From Rhodovastum atsumiense (GTDB lineage: Bacteria; Pseudomonadota; Alphaproteobacteria; Acetobacterales; Acetobacteraceae), in the NCBI RefSeq assembly GCF_937425535.1, contig NZ_OW485602.1, positions 156,130-220,129 on the forward strand: DNA of 64,000 nucleotides, in the 5' to 3' direction. Positions within the stretch are counted from its first letter, which is position 1. Each line of letters begins with the position of its first letter. This document shows, piece after piece, positions 9,370 to 17,000 of this stretch. The notes beneath the pieces were generated by a model that saw only the letters and a program-made list of their open reading frames with translations, had not been told where the DNA came from and made no database searches. The position numbers and the translations under genes are program-made.

Positions 9370-9912
9370 ATGTTCAAGCTGCTCAAGGAAGTCTTCCGCA
9401 CCGGTGAGGCGACGGTTAAGTACCCGTTCGCGCCGCTGGAGGTTTGCAAGGATTTTCGCGGCAAGCCGGAGCACACCGCGGAGAACTGCATTGCCTGCGG
9501 GGCGTGCACCATTGCCTGCCCGGCCAATGCCCTGCAGATGGAAACCGACACCGCGGCCGGGACCCGCACCTGGTCGATTTCCTACGGCCGCTGCATCTTC
9601 TGCGGCCGTTGCGAGGAGGCCTGCCCGACCAACGCGATCCAGCTGACGCCGGACTTCGAGCTTGCGGTGGCGAACAAGGACGACCTGACGCGCAAGGCGG
9701 TGTTCAAGCTGGCCAACTGCGCCTGCTGTGGCAAGCCGTTCGCCCCGGCCAAGGAGGTCGCCTACGTGACCGCGTTGATCGAGGCAACGGCGCCGACGGA
9801 GGCGGATGCGGAGCGTCGCCGGCAAATGGTGGCAACCTGCCCGGCCTGCAAGCGCACCAACGACGTTACCCAGCTCGCCAGCTTCCCCAGCCGGCAGACG
9901 GAGACACGCTGA
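9370..9912 (+). CDS. hyfH: Hydrogenase-4 ferredoxin subunit HyfH/HycF (NuoI-like)
   Basis: A 180-residue protein with two classical [4Fe-4S] motifs, [15 protein letters not shown] near residue 41 and [15 protein letters not shown] near residue 77. The C-terminal part has two further CxxC pairs (CACCGKPF and CPACKRTND), a zinc-ribbon-like arrangement also seen in HycF-type proteins. It should relay electrons between the HyfA polyferredoxin and HyfI. Its stop overlaps the hyfI start. Confidence 0.9.
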   Translation: MFKLLKEVFRTGEATVKYPFAPLEVCKDFRGKPEHTAENCIACGACTIACPANALQMETDTAAGTRTWSISYGRCIFCGRCEEACPTNAIQLTPDFELAVANKDDLTRKAVFKLANCACCGKPFAPAKEVAYVTALIEATAPTEADAERRRQMVATCPACKRTNDVTQLASFPSRQTETR

Positions 9913-10658
9913 TGAAGATCGACACACCGGCCGACATCCAGCGCATGAAGTCCTCGCTGATGTCGGACATTCGTCGCTCGGCCTACGTCTACCGGGTCGA
10001 TTGCGGTGGCTGCAACGGCTGCGAAATCGAGATCTTCGCGTCCATCACACCGATCTTCGATGCCGAACGTTTCGGCATCAAGGTGGTCGCATCGCCGCGC
10101 CATGCCGACATCCTGCTGTTCACCGGTGCGGTGACGCGGGCCATGCGGATGCCGGCGCTGCGTGCCTTCGAAGCGGCGCCGGATCCGAAGATCGTCGTCT
10201 CCTACGGCGCCTGTGGCTGCACGGGCGGCATCTTCCACGATCTCTACTGCGTCTGGGGTGGCACGGATCAGATCGTGCCGGTCGACGTCTACATCCCCGG
10301 CTGTCCCCCCACGCCTGGCGCCACCATCTACGGCTTTGCCGTGGCGCTGGGCCTGCTCGGCCAGAAGCTGAAGGCCAGCACGCATGTCGAAGGCGAGGAC
10401 GAGCGGGTCGGGATTTCCCATCCGATGATCCCGTACAACCTGCGCGTCCATGTGGAGCGCGAGGCACGCCGCATGGCCGGATACCGCCAGGGCCGTGACA
10501 TCGCCGAGCGCTTCCTCGGCATGCTGGAAGGCCCTGGGGTGGCGCCGCTCAACGACCGGATCGGGCAGTTCGTGGCGAGTGAAAGCGATCCGCGTACTGC
10601 CGAGATCTTTGCCCGTCTCGGCGAAGTGCTGATCGAAGGGCCCGGCGCAGTGTCATGA
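9912..10658 (+). CDS. hyfI: [NiFe]-hydrogenase small subunit HyfI/HycG (NuoB-like)
   Basis: A 248-residue NuoB-like subunit. Four cysteines for the proximal [4Fe-4S] cluster are visible in [18 protein letters not shown] and PGCPPTP. It passes electrons from the iron-sulfur chain to the NiFe site in HyfG. The start is the ATG at 9912, which overlaps the hyfH TGA; the longer open frame to its left runs inside hyfH and is not the gene. It overlaps hyfJ by four bases at its end. Confidence 0.93.
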   Translation: MKIDTPADIQRMKSSLMSDIRRSAYVYRVDCGGCNGCEIEIFASITPIFDAERFGIKVVASPRHADILLFTGAVTRAMRMPALRAFEAAPDPKIVVSYGACGCTGGIFHDLYCVWGGTDQIVPVDVYIPGCPPTPGATIYGFAVALGLLGQKLKASTHVEGEDERVGISHPMIPYNLRVHVEREARRMAGYRQGRDIAERFLGMLEGPGVAPLNDRIGQFVASESDPRTAEIFARLGEVLIEGPGAVS

Positions 10659-11056
10659 CAGGGGAAATCGTCTTCTACCGTCTCAATGCCAAGATCCTTG
10701 AGCGCGAGGAAGACGTGCCGAAGGATGCCCGGGAGGTGGTCTACTATTCGCTTGCGATCGGCCACCATGTCGGCGTGTTCGACTGCTTCAAGCCGGTGCT
10801 GCGCTGCTCGGACGATCTCTACGATCGGCTGGTGGCTGCGCTGCCCGAGGGAGAGGCACGGCGCAAGCTCGATGGCTTGCGCCGGTTCGGTGAGATCATG
10901 ATCGACAAGACCCATACCAGACTGCTCGGCGAGGCGATCGAGCAGGTGCGGCCCGGCCTGGATGCCGAGGTGGCGGCCTGGTTCAAAGAGCTGGAAATCT
11001 CGCTCGCGGCAATCGAGCAGGAGCCTGTCATCTACCTGATGGGACGCCGGAAATGA
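10655..11056 (+). CDS. hyfJ: Formate hydrogenlyase accessory protein HyfJ/HycH
   Basis: A 133-residue protein resembling the HycH/HyfJ family, with the typical opening [20 protein letters not shown] and the conserved [15 protein letters not shown] segment. HycH-family proteins are needed for maturation of the large subunit but are not part of the finished enzyme. The gene overlaps hyfI by four bases and hycI by four bases, implying translational coupling at the end of the structural operon. Confidence 0.85.
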   Translation: MTGEIVFYRLNAKILEREEDVPKDAREVVYYSLAIGHHVGVFDCFKPVLRCSDDLYDRLVAALPEGEARRKLDGLRRFGEIMIDKTHTRLLGEAIEQVRPGLDAEVAAWFKELEISLAAIEQEPVIYLMGRRK

Positions 11057-11514
11057 CACGGGGGCTGGTGCTGACCGTCGGCAACAGCCTGATGGGGGAT
11101 GACGGTGCGGGACCGCTGCTGGCCGAGTTGCTCGAAGCGGAACCAGCAGAAGGCTGGTCGGTGATCGACGGCGGCGCGACGCCGGAAAACGTCATGCATG
11201 CCGTGCGTGCCGAGGCACCCGAGCGGGTGTTGCTGGTCGATGCCGCGGATATGCAACTGGAACCCGGTGCGGTTCGCCGCATCGGGGAAGGTGATGTTGC
11301 CAGGCAATTCCTGATCAACACGCACGCGATCCCGCTCGACGTGCTGATCGCTTCGATCAGGGAGACAGTACCCCACGTGACCTTCGTCGGCATTCAGCCG
11401 GTGCGGGTGACGTTCTTTGGTGAAATGACGCCGGCCGTCAGGGCCGCGGTCGAGGATCTGCATCGCAGACTCGTCGCGGGCGACGAGCCGGACGAGTGGC
11501 CCGCCGTTACCTAA
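11053..11514 (+). CDS. hycI: Hydrogenase maturation endopeptidase HycI
   Basis: A 153-residue nickel-dependent maturation protease that removes the C-terminal tail of the large subunit. The metal-sensing residues expected from E. coli HycI are present at almost the same positions: Asp16 in GDDGAGP, Asp63 in VDAADM and His91 in INTHAIPL. Its natural substrate here should be the 32-residue tail of HyfG. It is the last gene of the overlapping hyf run. Confidence 0.93.
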   Translation: MTRGLVLTVGNSLMGDDGAGPLLAELLEAEPAEGWSVIDGGATPENVMHAVRAEAPERVLLVDAADMQLEPGAVRRIGEGDVARQFLINTHAIPLDVLIASIRETVPHVTFVGIQPVRVTFFGEMTPAVRAAVEDLHRRLVAGDEPDEWPAVT

Positions 11515-11568
11515 GTGAGGTCGGCGGAGCAAAGGTAAGACAACAAGAAATGAGTTTCCAGATTTCCC

Positions 11569-11594
11569 CGGCAGTGTGAACAGCGGCACTGCCG
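11569..11594 (+). promoter_or_regulatory. Hairpin just upstream of the focA ribosome site
   Basis: CGGCAGTG and CACTGCCG form a perfect 8-bp stem around a 10-base loop. The hairpin ends about 6 bases before the GAGGAGG ribosome site of focA. It could terminate part of the hyf message or modulate focA translation. There is no T-run, so a strong intrinsic terminator is unlikely. Confidence 0.4.
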
Positions 11595-11612
11595 TTGGTG
11601 AGGAGGCTAGTA

Positions 11613-12515
11613 ATGGCTGAAAGTGATGGGGCCAAAAAGTCCGAGGTATTCGGCTCGGACGCCTATTCGCCGGCCCAGATCCAGGACAAAGTCGAAAAGC
11701 TCGGTATCACCAAGGCGCGCATGCCTTTCCTGCCCGAGTTCATGCTGGCGGCCGTTGCCGGCGGTTCGATCGGCCTGGGTGGCATGTTCTTCTCGATTGT
11801 GCTTGCGGACCCGACGCTCGGCTTCGCGATCCAACGCGTCCTGGGCGGGTTCTTATTCTCGCTTGGACTGGCGCTGGTGATGATCGGCGGCGCCGAGCTT
11901 TTCACCGGAAATTGCCTGATCGTGATGGCCTGGTGGAATGGCCAGATCAAGACGTCAGAGGTGATCCGCAACTGGATCATCGTCTGGCTGGGTAACCTGG
12001 TCGGTGCGCTCGGTCTCGTTTTCCTGCTCTACATGTCGCATTTCGCCGATCTCAACAACGGCGGCACCGGTACTGCGTTGCTGAAGCTCGCGGCCAGCAA
12101 GATCGCGCCTGATGAAGTGACGATCTTCTTCAAAGGCATCATGTGCAACCTGCTGGTCTGCCTGGGCGTGTGGCTTGCCTATGCCGGCCGCTCGGTGGCC
12201 GACAAGATGGCCGGCATGGTGCTGCCGGTGGCCTGCTTCGTCGCCGCCGGGTTCGAGCACTGCATTGCCAACATGTTCTTCCTGCCCATGGCCTGGCTGC
12301 TGGCGGTAACCGGCCATGTTCCGGCCGGGTTCGATGCCTCCACCATCACGCTGGCCGGCATCGTCCACAACATCATCCCGGCGACGCTGGGTAACATCGT
12401 CGGCGGCGCGGGCTTCGTTGGCTTCGTCTACTGGATCATCTACCGCAAGGGCCTCGGCGGTCTGACGCCGCTGCCCCCGCGGCCTGGCAAGGCTGCGATC
12501 GTGGCCGGCGAGTAA
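11613..12515 (+). CDS. focA: FocA/FNT family formate channel
   Basis: A 300-residue membrane protein of the formate/nitrite transporter family, which forms pentameric inner-membrane channels. Family hallmarks are GGAELFTGNCLI near residue 95, the GNLVGA turn, and GFEHCIANMFFLPMAW, which contains the central pore histidine. Located directly behind a hydrogenase-4 operon, the cargo is most likely formate rather than nitrite. The start at 11613 (MAESDGAKK) follows GAGGAGG; an upstream in-frame codon at 11595 overlaps the leader hairpin. An N-terminal charged tail of about 35 residues precedes the first span. Confidence 0.87.
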   Translation: MAESDGAKKSEVFGSDAYSPAQIQDKVEKLGITKARMPFLPEFMLAAVAGGSIGLGGMFFSIVLADPTLGFAIQRVLGGFLFSLGLALVMIGGAELFTGNCLIVMAWWNGQIKTSEVIRNWIIVWLGNLVGALGLVFLLYMSHFADLNNGGTGTALLKLAASKIAPDEVTIFFKGIMCNLLVCLGVWLAYAGRSVADKMAGMVLPVACFVAAGFEHCIANMFFLPMAWLLAVTGHVPAGFDASTITLAGIVHNIIPATLGNIVGGAGFVGFVYWIIYRKGLGGLTPLPPRPGKAAIVAGE

Positions 12516-12526
12516 GTCTGACTGCA

Positions 12527-12559
12527 CCGTGGCCGACCGGGACCTTCGGCCGGCCACGG
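12527..12559 (+). terminator. Probable focA terminator hairpin
   Basis: CCGTGGCCG and CGGCCACGG form a perfect 9-bp stem with a 15-base loop, starting 11 bases after the focA stop codon. Only a short CTTT follows, so termination would be partial or factor-dependent. Confidence 0.5.
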
Positions 12560-12897
12560 CACCTTTGGATCCCTGCCGCGCCGGGGATGCGACGTGCCAT
12601 GGCCGACCGGCCATCAGGTTTTTCCCATTCGAGGTGCCTTCATCGACCCGCCGGGGCATGGCTTCGGCGAAGGTCGGCAGCCAGGTCCGCATCACCTGCA
12701 ACGGGCACCTGGCGCTCCACCTCGGCGGCATTGCCGCAGCGGATCTTCATGCCGCACAATACGTCAATGACAGCAATCATGACATCGCTGCCGCGATCGA
12801 GGCAGCAGGCGTGCGCAAATCGGTCGGCCGTGATGGCGCACCGACGCCGTCCGCCCTGCCCGTGGTCGCCGGCGGCATGAACGCGGCCGGCGGGTGA
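12529..12897 (+). CDS. Doubtful small ORF between focA and hupK
   Basis: An open frame of up to 122 codons starting with GTG inside the putative focA terminator, or about 80 codons from an internal ATG at 12658. It ends in a TGA that overlaps the GTG of hupK, which would allow coupling. I recognise no family. There is no good ribosome site and codon use is not clearly gene-like. It may simply be open by chance in GC-rich DNA, in which case 12516-12893 is a gene-free leader for hupK. Confidence 0.2.
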   Translation: MADRDLRPATAPLDPCRAGDATCHGRPAIRFFPFEVPSSTRRGMASAKVGSQVRITCNGHLALHLGGIAAADLHAAQYVNDSNHDIAAAIEAAGVRKSVGRDGAPTPSALPVVAGGMNAAGG

Positions 12898-14009
12898 GCA
12901 TGGCATCCGAGGGCATCCCAGCGCCGTCTGCCGGAACTGGACGCGAGCGACTGGATGCCGGCGTGGTCCGCATCACGGCGGCGCTTGCCGGCGACATCGT
13001 GACCCTGGCCGATGTCCGCAGCGAACGGCCGCGCCATCTCGCCGCGGCGCTCGCGCGCCATCCGGCGTCGACCATCCCGGACCTGGCGCGGCGCCTGTTC
13101 GCGCTGTGCGGCACATCGCAGGCGATCGCCGCGCGACAGGCGCTCGGCATGGCGGGGGCGGAGGTCCCGGTTCCCGATCCTGCCCTCGTTCTGCGGCAAC
13201 TCGCGGCCGAACGCATCACGGCGCATCTGCAGGCGACCTTCATGGGCTGGAATACGGCCGTTCCGGTGAACCCGATGGAGGCCATCGCCATGTCCCGCGC
13301 GTTGGCGGCCGTGCGCGAAGCCGATATCCGGTGCGATGCACTGATCGAGGCGCTGACGGCGCTGGGGATCTCGGCCACGCCCCAGGCCGGATCCTGGGGG
13401 GCACGTCTGCTTGCATTGGCTGGTGAGGATGGAGCCGCACCGGTGCGGCCTGACCCGCTCACTGCCGCCGATGACGCGCAGGTGCTGGCGGCCCTGGACG
13501 CGCAGGGTGAAGCCTTTGCGGCTGTTCCGTCCCTGCCGGGCCGGCGACCGGAAGTGGGGGCAGCGGCACGGGCGGCACGGCGCGGCCTTCTGGTCACGTC
13601 ATCGGCGAGCCGGCTCGCTGCGCGCCTGGCCGAAATCGTTTCGTCATCACGATATCTTGCCGGAACCGAGGCATTCGATCCGGCCGAGTGGATCGTCGCG
13701 GGCCGGCTCGGGCCAGGTACGGGGTTCTGTGCGGTCGAGACGCCGCGCGGCCGGCTGCATCATCTGGTGCGGCTCGGCCCGGACGGAGCGGTGCTGCGGT
13801 ATCTGATCGTGGCACCAACGGAATGGAACTTCGCCGGCGACGGACCGTTTTCCATCGCACTCCGTGGCCTGCGGGTCGGCGCGGCGGCCCGTCCCGCCAT
13901 CGAGCGCCTCGCTGCGCTCTACGATCCTTGCGTCGCCTGTGCCATCGAGGTGCACCGTCTGCCGCAACACGATGACCGGTTCCCGGTGCCGGACAATGAG
14001 GGCGGCTGA
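12894..14009 (+). CDS. hupK: HupK-like hydrogenase assembly protein
   Basis: A 371-residue protein that resembles HupK/HyaF-type hydrogenase accessory proteins. These are thought to act as scaffolds or chaperones for the metal centre and look like a degenerate hydrogenase large subunit. The C terminus has YDPCVACAIEV, echoing the DPCxxC nickel ligand motif of true large subunits, whereas the N-terminal CxxC pair is missing. HupK normally travels with group-1 uptake hydrogenases; here the nearest hydrogenase is the group-4 hyf complex. Start could be GTG 12894 or ATG 12900. Confidence 0.7.
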   Translation: MSMASEGIPAPSAGTGRERLDAGVVRITAALAGDIVTLADVRSERPRHLAAALARHPASTIPDLARRLFALCGTSQAIAARQALGMAGAEVPVPDPALVLRQLAAERITAHLQATFMGWNTAVPVNPMEAIAMSRALAAVREADIRCDALIEALTALGISATPQAGSWGARLLALAGEDGAAPVRPDPLTAADDAQVLAALDAQGEAFAAVPSLPGRRPEVGAAARAARRGLLVTSSASRLAARLAEIVSSSRYLAGTEAFDPAEWIVAGRLGPGTGFCAVETPRGRLHHLVRLGPDGAVLRYLIVAPTEWNFAGDGPFSIALRGLRVGAAARPAIERLAALYDPCVACAIEVHRLPQHDDRFPVPDNEGG

Positions 14010-14118
14010 TGTGGAGGGGCGACGATTGCAGTCCCAGTGTGGCCGGGACCATGCTTTTGGGAAGGCGCCTTTCCCCGGAGCGGGAAACCGCAGCGCATCA
14101 TCAATCGGAACGGAATGC

Positions 14119-14979
14119 ATGACCATGTTCCCTGTGTGGCGTGAGATCAGTGCGCAGCGTATCGGCCAGGCTCCGGGCACGGCGATCGTTGCCGAGGAAA
14201 CGCCGATCGGCCTTCTGTACAACGGCGTGCCGCATGCCGTGATGATGGCCACGCCGGCCGATCTCGAGGATTTCGCCGTCGGCTTCTCGCTGACCGAGGA
14301 TATCGTACGGGCCGCCTCCGAGATTCGCGGCATCGATGTCCGTGAAACGGCGGATGGGGTCGAACTGGATGTCCTGCTCGCCCCTGAGCGCTTCCACGCT
14401 TTTCTCTCCCGCCGGCGTACCCGCAGCCTGCGCGGCCATACGAGCTGCGGCCTGTGCGGCGTGGAGGAGATCGCCGACGCCTGCAGCATGACGCCCCGGG
14501 CGCCGGCCGGCAGTAGCTTCACCCCGGCCGCCCTGCAACACGCGCTGGCCATGTTGTCCTCGCAGCAGGAGCTGAACCGGCGCACCCGGGCCACGCACGC
14601 CGCCGCCTGGGTGTCGGTGGAGGGGGAGATTCTGCTGGTCCGGGAAGATGTTGGCCGTCACAACGCGCTCGATAAGCTGATCGGGGCGGCGCTGCGACAG
14701 GGCATCGACCTCGCCGCCGGATTCTGCCTGATCACCAGCCGCTGCTCCTATGAGATGGTGCAGAAGGCGCTGATGGCGGGAATGCCGGCGATCGTGGCCA
14801 TTTCCGCGCCGACGGCGCTGGCTGTCCGTGCGGCCGAGGCCGCCGGGCTCACGCTTGTCGCGCTGGCCCGGGCCGACGGACAGAATGTCTATGCCGGGCC
14901 GCAGCGTATCCGTGACCTGTTGCCCGGCGATGCCGTGCCGGTCGGTGATGTGACGATCCCAGGGAAACCCCTGGGGTAA
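14119..14979 (+). CDS. fdhD: Formate dehydrogenase sulfurtransferase FdhD
   Basis: A 286-residue FdhD (FdsC-type) protein. FdhD transfers sulfur from a cysteine desulfurase to the molybdenum cofactor of formate dehydrogenases, which is essential for their activity. The sulfur-carrying CxxC motif is visible as SCGLCGVEE around residues 112-120, and REDVGRHNALDKLIG around residue 176 is a strong family signature. The start at 14119 (MTMFPVW) was chosen because the upstream open sequence overlaps hupK and is unlike the family. The client enzymes here would be FdsA and perhaps the YdeP-like protein. Confidence 0.92.
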   Translation: MTMFPVWREISAQRIGQAPGTAIVAEETPIGLLYNGVPHAVMMATPADLEDFAVGFSLTEDIVRAASEIRGIDVRETADGVELDVLLAPERFHAFLSRRRTRSLRGHTSCGLCGVEEIADACSMTPRAPAGSSFTPAALQHALAMLSSQQELNRRTRATHAAAWVSVEGEILLVREDVGRHNALDKLIGAALRQGIDLAAGFCLITSRCSYEMVQKALMAGMPAIVAISAPTALAVRAAEAAGLTLVALARADGQNVYAGPQRIRDLLPGDAVPVGDVTIPGKPLG

Positions 14980-15048
14980 TGTCTGCAGCGGTGGTGACGG
15001 CATCGGCGCACGGGATGTCGTCTTTGCGCTGAACGGCGTGCGCCGGGA

Positions 15049-15066
15049 CCGACTCCTGTGAGTCGG
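15049..15066 (+). terminator. Hairpin downstream of fdhD
   Basis: CCGACTC and GAGTCGG form a perfect 7-bp stem with a CTGT loop, 70 bases after the fdhD stop. It lies inside a wider pairing, GATGTCG at 15014 with CGACATC at 15069. TTTT follows at about 15082. A transcription terminator is the simplest reading. Confidence 0.45.
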
Positions 15067-15180
15067 CCCGACATCTCCTTTTGTCGATGAGGATGCAGTT
15101 CTCGCCGGGAAGGCTCCGGCGTGGCGGGTCATCATGATGCCGACGTGGCTGGTGCCGTCAGTGATCGCTTCTTTCGTGCC

Positions 15181-15229
15181 CTGGATATGTAAGAAGAAGC
15201 ATAGGCTTACCTAAAAGCGCTATATCCAG
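15181..15229 (+). promoter_or_regulatory. Nested dyad in the hypC-paralogue leader
   Basis: Outer arms CTGGATAT (15181-15188) and ATATCCAG (15222-15229) are perfectly complementary. Inside them GTAAG (15189-15193) pairs with CTTAC (15206-15210). The result could be a two-part RNA stem with an internal loop or a DNA operator. It lies about 145-190 bases before the hypC-like start. Confidence 0.35.
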
Positions 15230-15296
15230 ATAAATATTGCGAATAATGAGCTTCACTGTGGGGTGGCACGGGAACATGTGCCGCCATCTTATTGCG

Positions 15297-15311
15297 ATAT
15301 CGCTCCAATAT
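15297..15311. promoter_or_regulatory. Candidate LysR-type operator upstream of the hypC-lysR pair
   Basis: ATATCGCTCCAATAT has ATAT arms with T-N11-A spacing and overlaps the 10-bp palindrome GCGATATCGC (15294-15303). It sits 62 bases before the start at 15373. The same ATA-N9-TAT frame occurs before hyfA and fdsG. Autoregulation by the downstream LysR gene is a reasonable inference. Confidence 0.35.
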
Positions 15312-15372
15312 GTCGGGGTATTCCCACGGACTGACTGAAATGTGATAGTGAGTTGCCAAGGAGGATTGATTT

Positions 15373-15762
15373 ATGTGCATCGCCCTGCCCCGCAAGATCG
15401 TGGCCGTTCTCGATGCGGCCCGCCTGCTGGTTGCGGTGCGCGACGATGAAGATGGTCAGGAAGCCGTCTCCGCAGCCCTTCTGGTGACGCCCGAGCGTCC
15501 GGTCGAGCAACTCGTCGGGGCTTTCGCCCTGGTCCATGCCGGTTTTGCCCTTTCCCTGGTCGACGAGGCCGACGCCCACTCGCGTCTGCAGATGTTCGCA
15601 GCGCTGCGGGGAGAGGGCGACAGCCTCGATCTCGATGACTTCTATGCCGCGACAAGCGGGCCTGCCGCACCACCTCCGCCAGCTCTGGTAAACGCCACGA
15701 CCGCAGATCCGGACAACCGCATCAAGCACCCCCCGGAGGCGACCCCGAACTCCGCTGGATAA
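15373..15762 (+). CDS. HypC/HupF-family hydrogenase chaperone, divergent paralogue
   Basis: A 129-residue protein beginning MCIALPRKIVAV. It keeps the family's Met1-Cys2, which binds the Fe(CN)2CO unit during NiFe-site assembly, and the ALVHAGFALSLVDEADA helix. It differs from the canonical hypC at 20012 in its opening motif (MCIALP rather than MCLGVP) and in a C-terminal extension of some 40 proline-rich residues. A very strong AAGGAGG ribosome site precedes it. It is followed after 20 bases by a LysR gene, so the two are probably co-transcribed. It may serve one particular large subunit, as HypC and HybG do in E. coli. Confidence 0.8.
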   Translation: MCIALPRKIVAVLDAARLLVAVRDDEDGQEAVSAALLVTPERPVEQLVGAFALVHAGFALSLVDEADAHSRLQMFAALRGEGDSLDLDDFYAATSGPAAPPPPALVNATTADPDNRIKHPPEATPNSAG

Positions 15763-15782
15763 TCATCTATTCCAATCCGGAC

Positions 15783-16682
15783 ATGTACGAAAAATTCCAA
15801 TTCCTGCTGGCGCTCGAGCGCGAAAGACATTTTGGCCGGGCAGCTCAGCTTTGTGGCGTGTCCCAGCCCAATCTCTCGGCCGCGATCAAGCAACTCGAGA
15901 TACAACTCGGTCTGACCCTGGTCGATCGCGGTGCACGCTTCATGGGCTTCACGCCGGAAGGCGAACGCCTGCTGGAATGGGCCCGGCGCATCGTCGGCGA
16001 ATTCCGGGCGATGGAAGCCGAAGTCGAGACGATGAAGCAAGGCCAGGTCGGCCATCTGCGGATCGCCGCGATTCCGACATCGCTGCCGGTGATATCACGG
16101 CTGACCGCCGCGTACTGGCAGCGTCATCCCAACGTACGCGTGTCGGTGTCCGCCCATACCTCGGCCGAAATCCTGTCGCGGCTGGATAATCTCGAGGCCG
16201 ATGCCGGTATCACCTATCTCGACAACGAGCCGCTTGGCCGCAACGGGGAAGTGCCGCTCTATCGCGAGCGCTATTGCCTGGTGGCCTCGCGCAACATGAT
16301 CTTCGCGGATCGTCCGACCGTGACCTGGGAAGAAGTGGCGACGCTGGATTTGTGCCTGCCCTCGGCGGACACGCAGAACCGGCGCATCCTCGACCGCATT
16401 TTCCACGAGGTCGGGGTCACGGTCGAGCCATTGCTGGAATCCAATGCGGCGGTGGTGCTGGTCTCGCATCTGCGAACCGGCCGGATGTCGACCATCATGC
16501 CGCGGATCATGGTCGACGAGTTGGTATTGCCGGGTGACTTCGTCACGATCCCGATCGTGGCTCCCGAGGCAAACACGCTGGTCGGCCTGATACATCCCAG
16601 GCGCGACCCGATGCCCCCCCTCACGGCGGCGCTCATCACCGAGGCCCGTCTTCTTGCCCCGATGCTCGCCTCTCTTGCCTGA
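15783..16682 (+). CDS. LysR-type transcriptional regulator, first paralogue
   Basis: A 299-residue LysR-type regulator with an N-terminal helix-turn-helix (residues about 5-60, HFGRAAQLCGVSQPNLSAAIKQLE) and an effector-binding domain. It is clearly related to the second LysR protein at 27755: both have the stretch AGITYLDNEPLGR (or AGLT...) followed by VPLYRERY. The related FdsR regulator of Cupriavidus responds to formate, so formate sensing is a plausible inference. Pairing with a HypC paralogue suggests control of hydrogenase maturation. Confidence 0.85.
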   Translation: MYEKFQFLLALERERHFGRAAQLCGVSQPNLSAAIKQLEIQLGLTLVDRGARFMGFTPEGERLLEWARRIVGEFRAMEAEVETMKQGQVGHLRIAAIPTSLPVISRLTAAYWQRHPNVRVSVSAHTSAEILSRLDNLEADAGITYLDNEPLGRNGEVPLYRERYCLVASRNMIFADRPTVTWEEVATLDLCLPSADTQNRRILDRIFHEVGVTVEPLLESNAAVVLVSHLRTGRMSTIMPRIMVDELVLPGDFVTIPIVAPEANTLVGLIHPRRDPMPPLTAALITEARLLAPMLASLA

Positions 16683-16796
16683 CGCCAGGTTGCCCTTGCT
16701 TCCGCCACGGACCTGCACTCTGCCATCGGCTGACCTGGTTGCTCCCGGCCTGGGGCATCCGGGGCGATCGGCATGATGGCACGGAATGCCGCGTGC

Positions 16797-16820
16797 TTGA
16801 TCCAGGTCAAACATGACCTG
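16797..16820. promoter_or_regulatory. FNR/FixK-type box overlapping a perfect dyad
   Basis: TTGATCCAGGTCAA (16797-16810) matches the FNR/FixK consensus TTGAT-N4-ATCAA at nine of ten positions. It overlaps the perfect dyad CAGGTCAAACATGACCTG (16803-16820, 7+4+7). About 190 bases separate it from the mobB start. Oxygen-responsive control of molybdenum cofactor genes would fit an anaerobic formate system. Confidence 0.5.
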
Positions 16821-16894
16821 TCCGCACCAGCATAGGAACAGCCCAGGTTTCATCCGGGCGTCCCCGGGCCGGTCGCGAAGCCATTGTCCTGCCT

Positions 16895-16909
16895 ATTGTT
16901 TCCAACAAT
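16895..16909. promoter_or_regulatory. Dyad ATTGTTTCCAACAAT upstream of mobB
   Basis: A perfect 6+3+6 palindrome about 90 bases before the mobB start. It could be a repressor or activator operator. No ModE-type consensus was recognised in it. Confidence 0.3.
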
Positions 16910-17000
16910 CATTCCCCATGCCTTGTGTTTGCGGTTTATGCTGCCCGGACCCATCCGCATCGACCCGCAGGCCAGGAGCCAATTGAAGGACAAGTCAAAA

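Larger units (their letters stand above)
14980..15372. other. Gene-free region between fdhD and hypC paralogue
   Basis: I see no gene in these 393 bases. The first part holds a hairpin that could end the fdhD transcript (15049-15066). The second part, from about 15180, is AT-rich and rich in dyads: 15181-15229, an imperfect GGCAC/GTGCC dyad at 15265-15282, and the overlapping GCGATATCGC and ATA-N9-TAT elements at 15294-15311. A TGGCAC at 15264 has no correctly spaced sigma54 -12 element. Confidence 0.5.
16683..17000. other. Regulatory region upstream of mobB
   Basis: These 318 bases contain no convincing gene. They hold an FNR/FixK-like box at 16797-16810, an overlapping perfect dyad at 16803-16820, and a third dyad ATTGTTTCCAACAAT at 16895-16909. 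The open frame that extends mobB to the left (from 16884) has no ribosome site. Confidence 0.5.

Noticed and set aside
7654..9927. Minus-strand open frame of 757 codons opposite hyfG and hyfH
   Set aside because: Antisense shadow of subunits with intact NiFe and iron-sulfur motifs.
15264..15281. TGGCAC as a sigma54 -24 element before the hypC paralogue
   Set aside because: No TTGC at the required distance; the sequence is better read as part of a GGCAC/GTGCC dyad.
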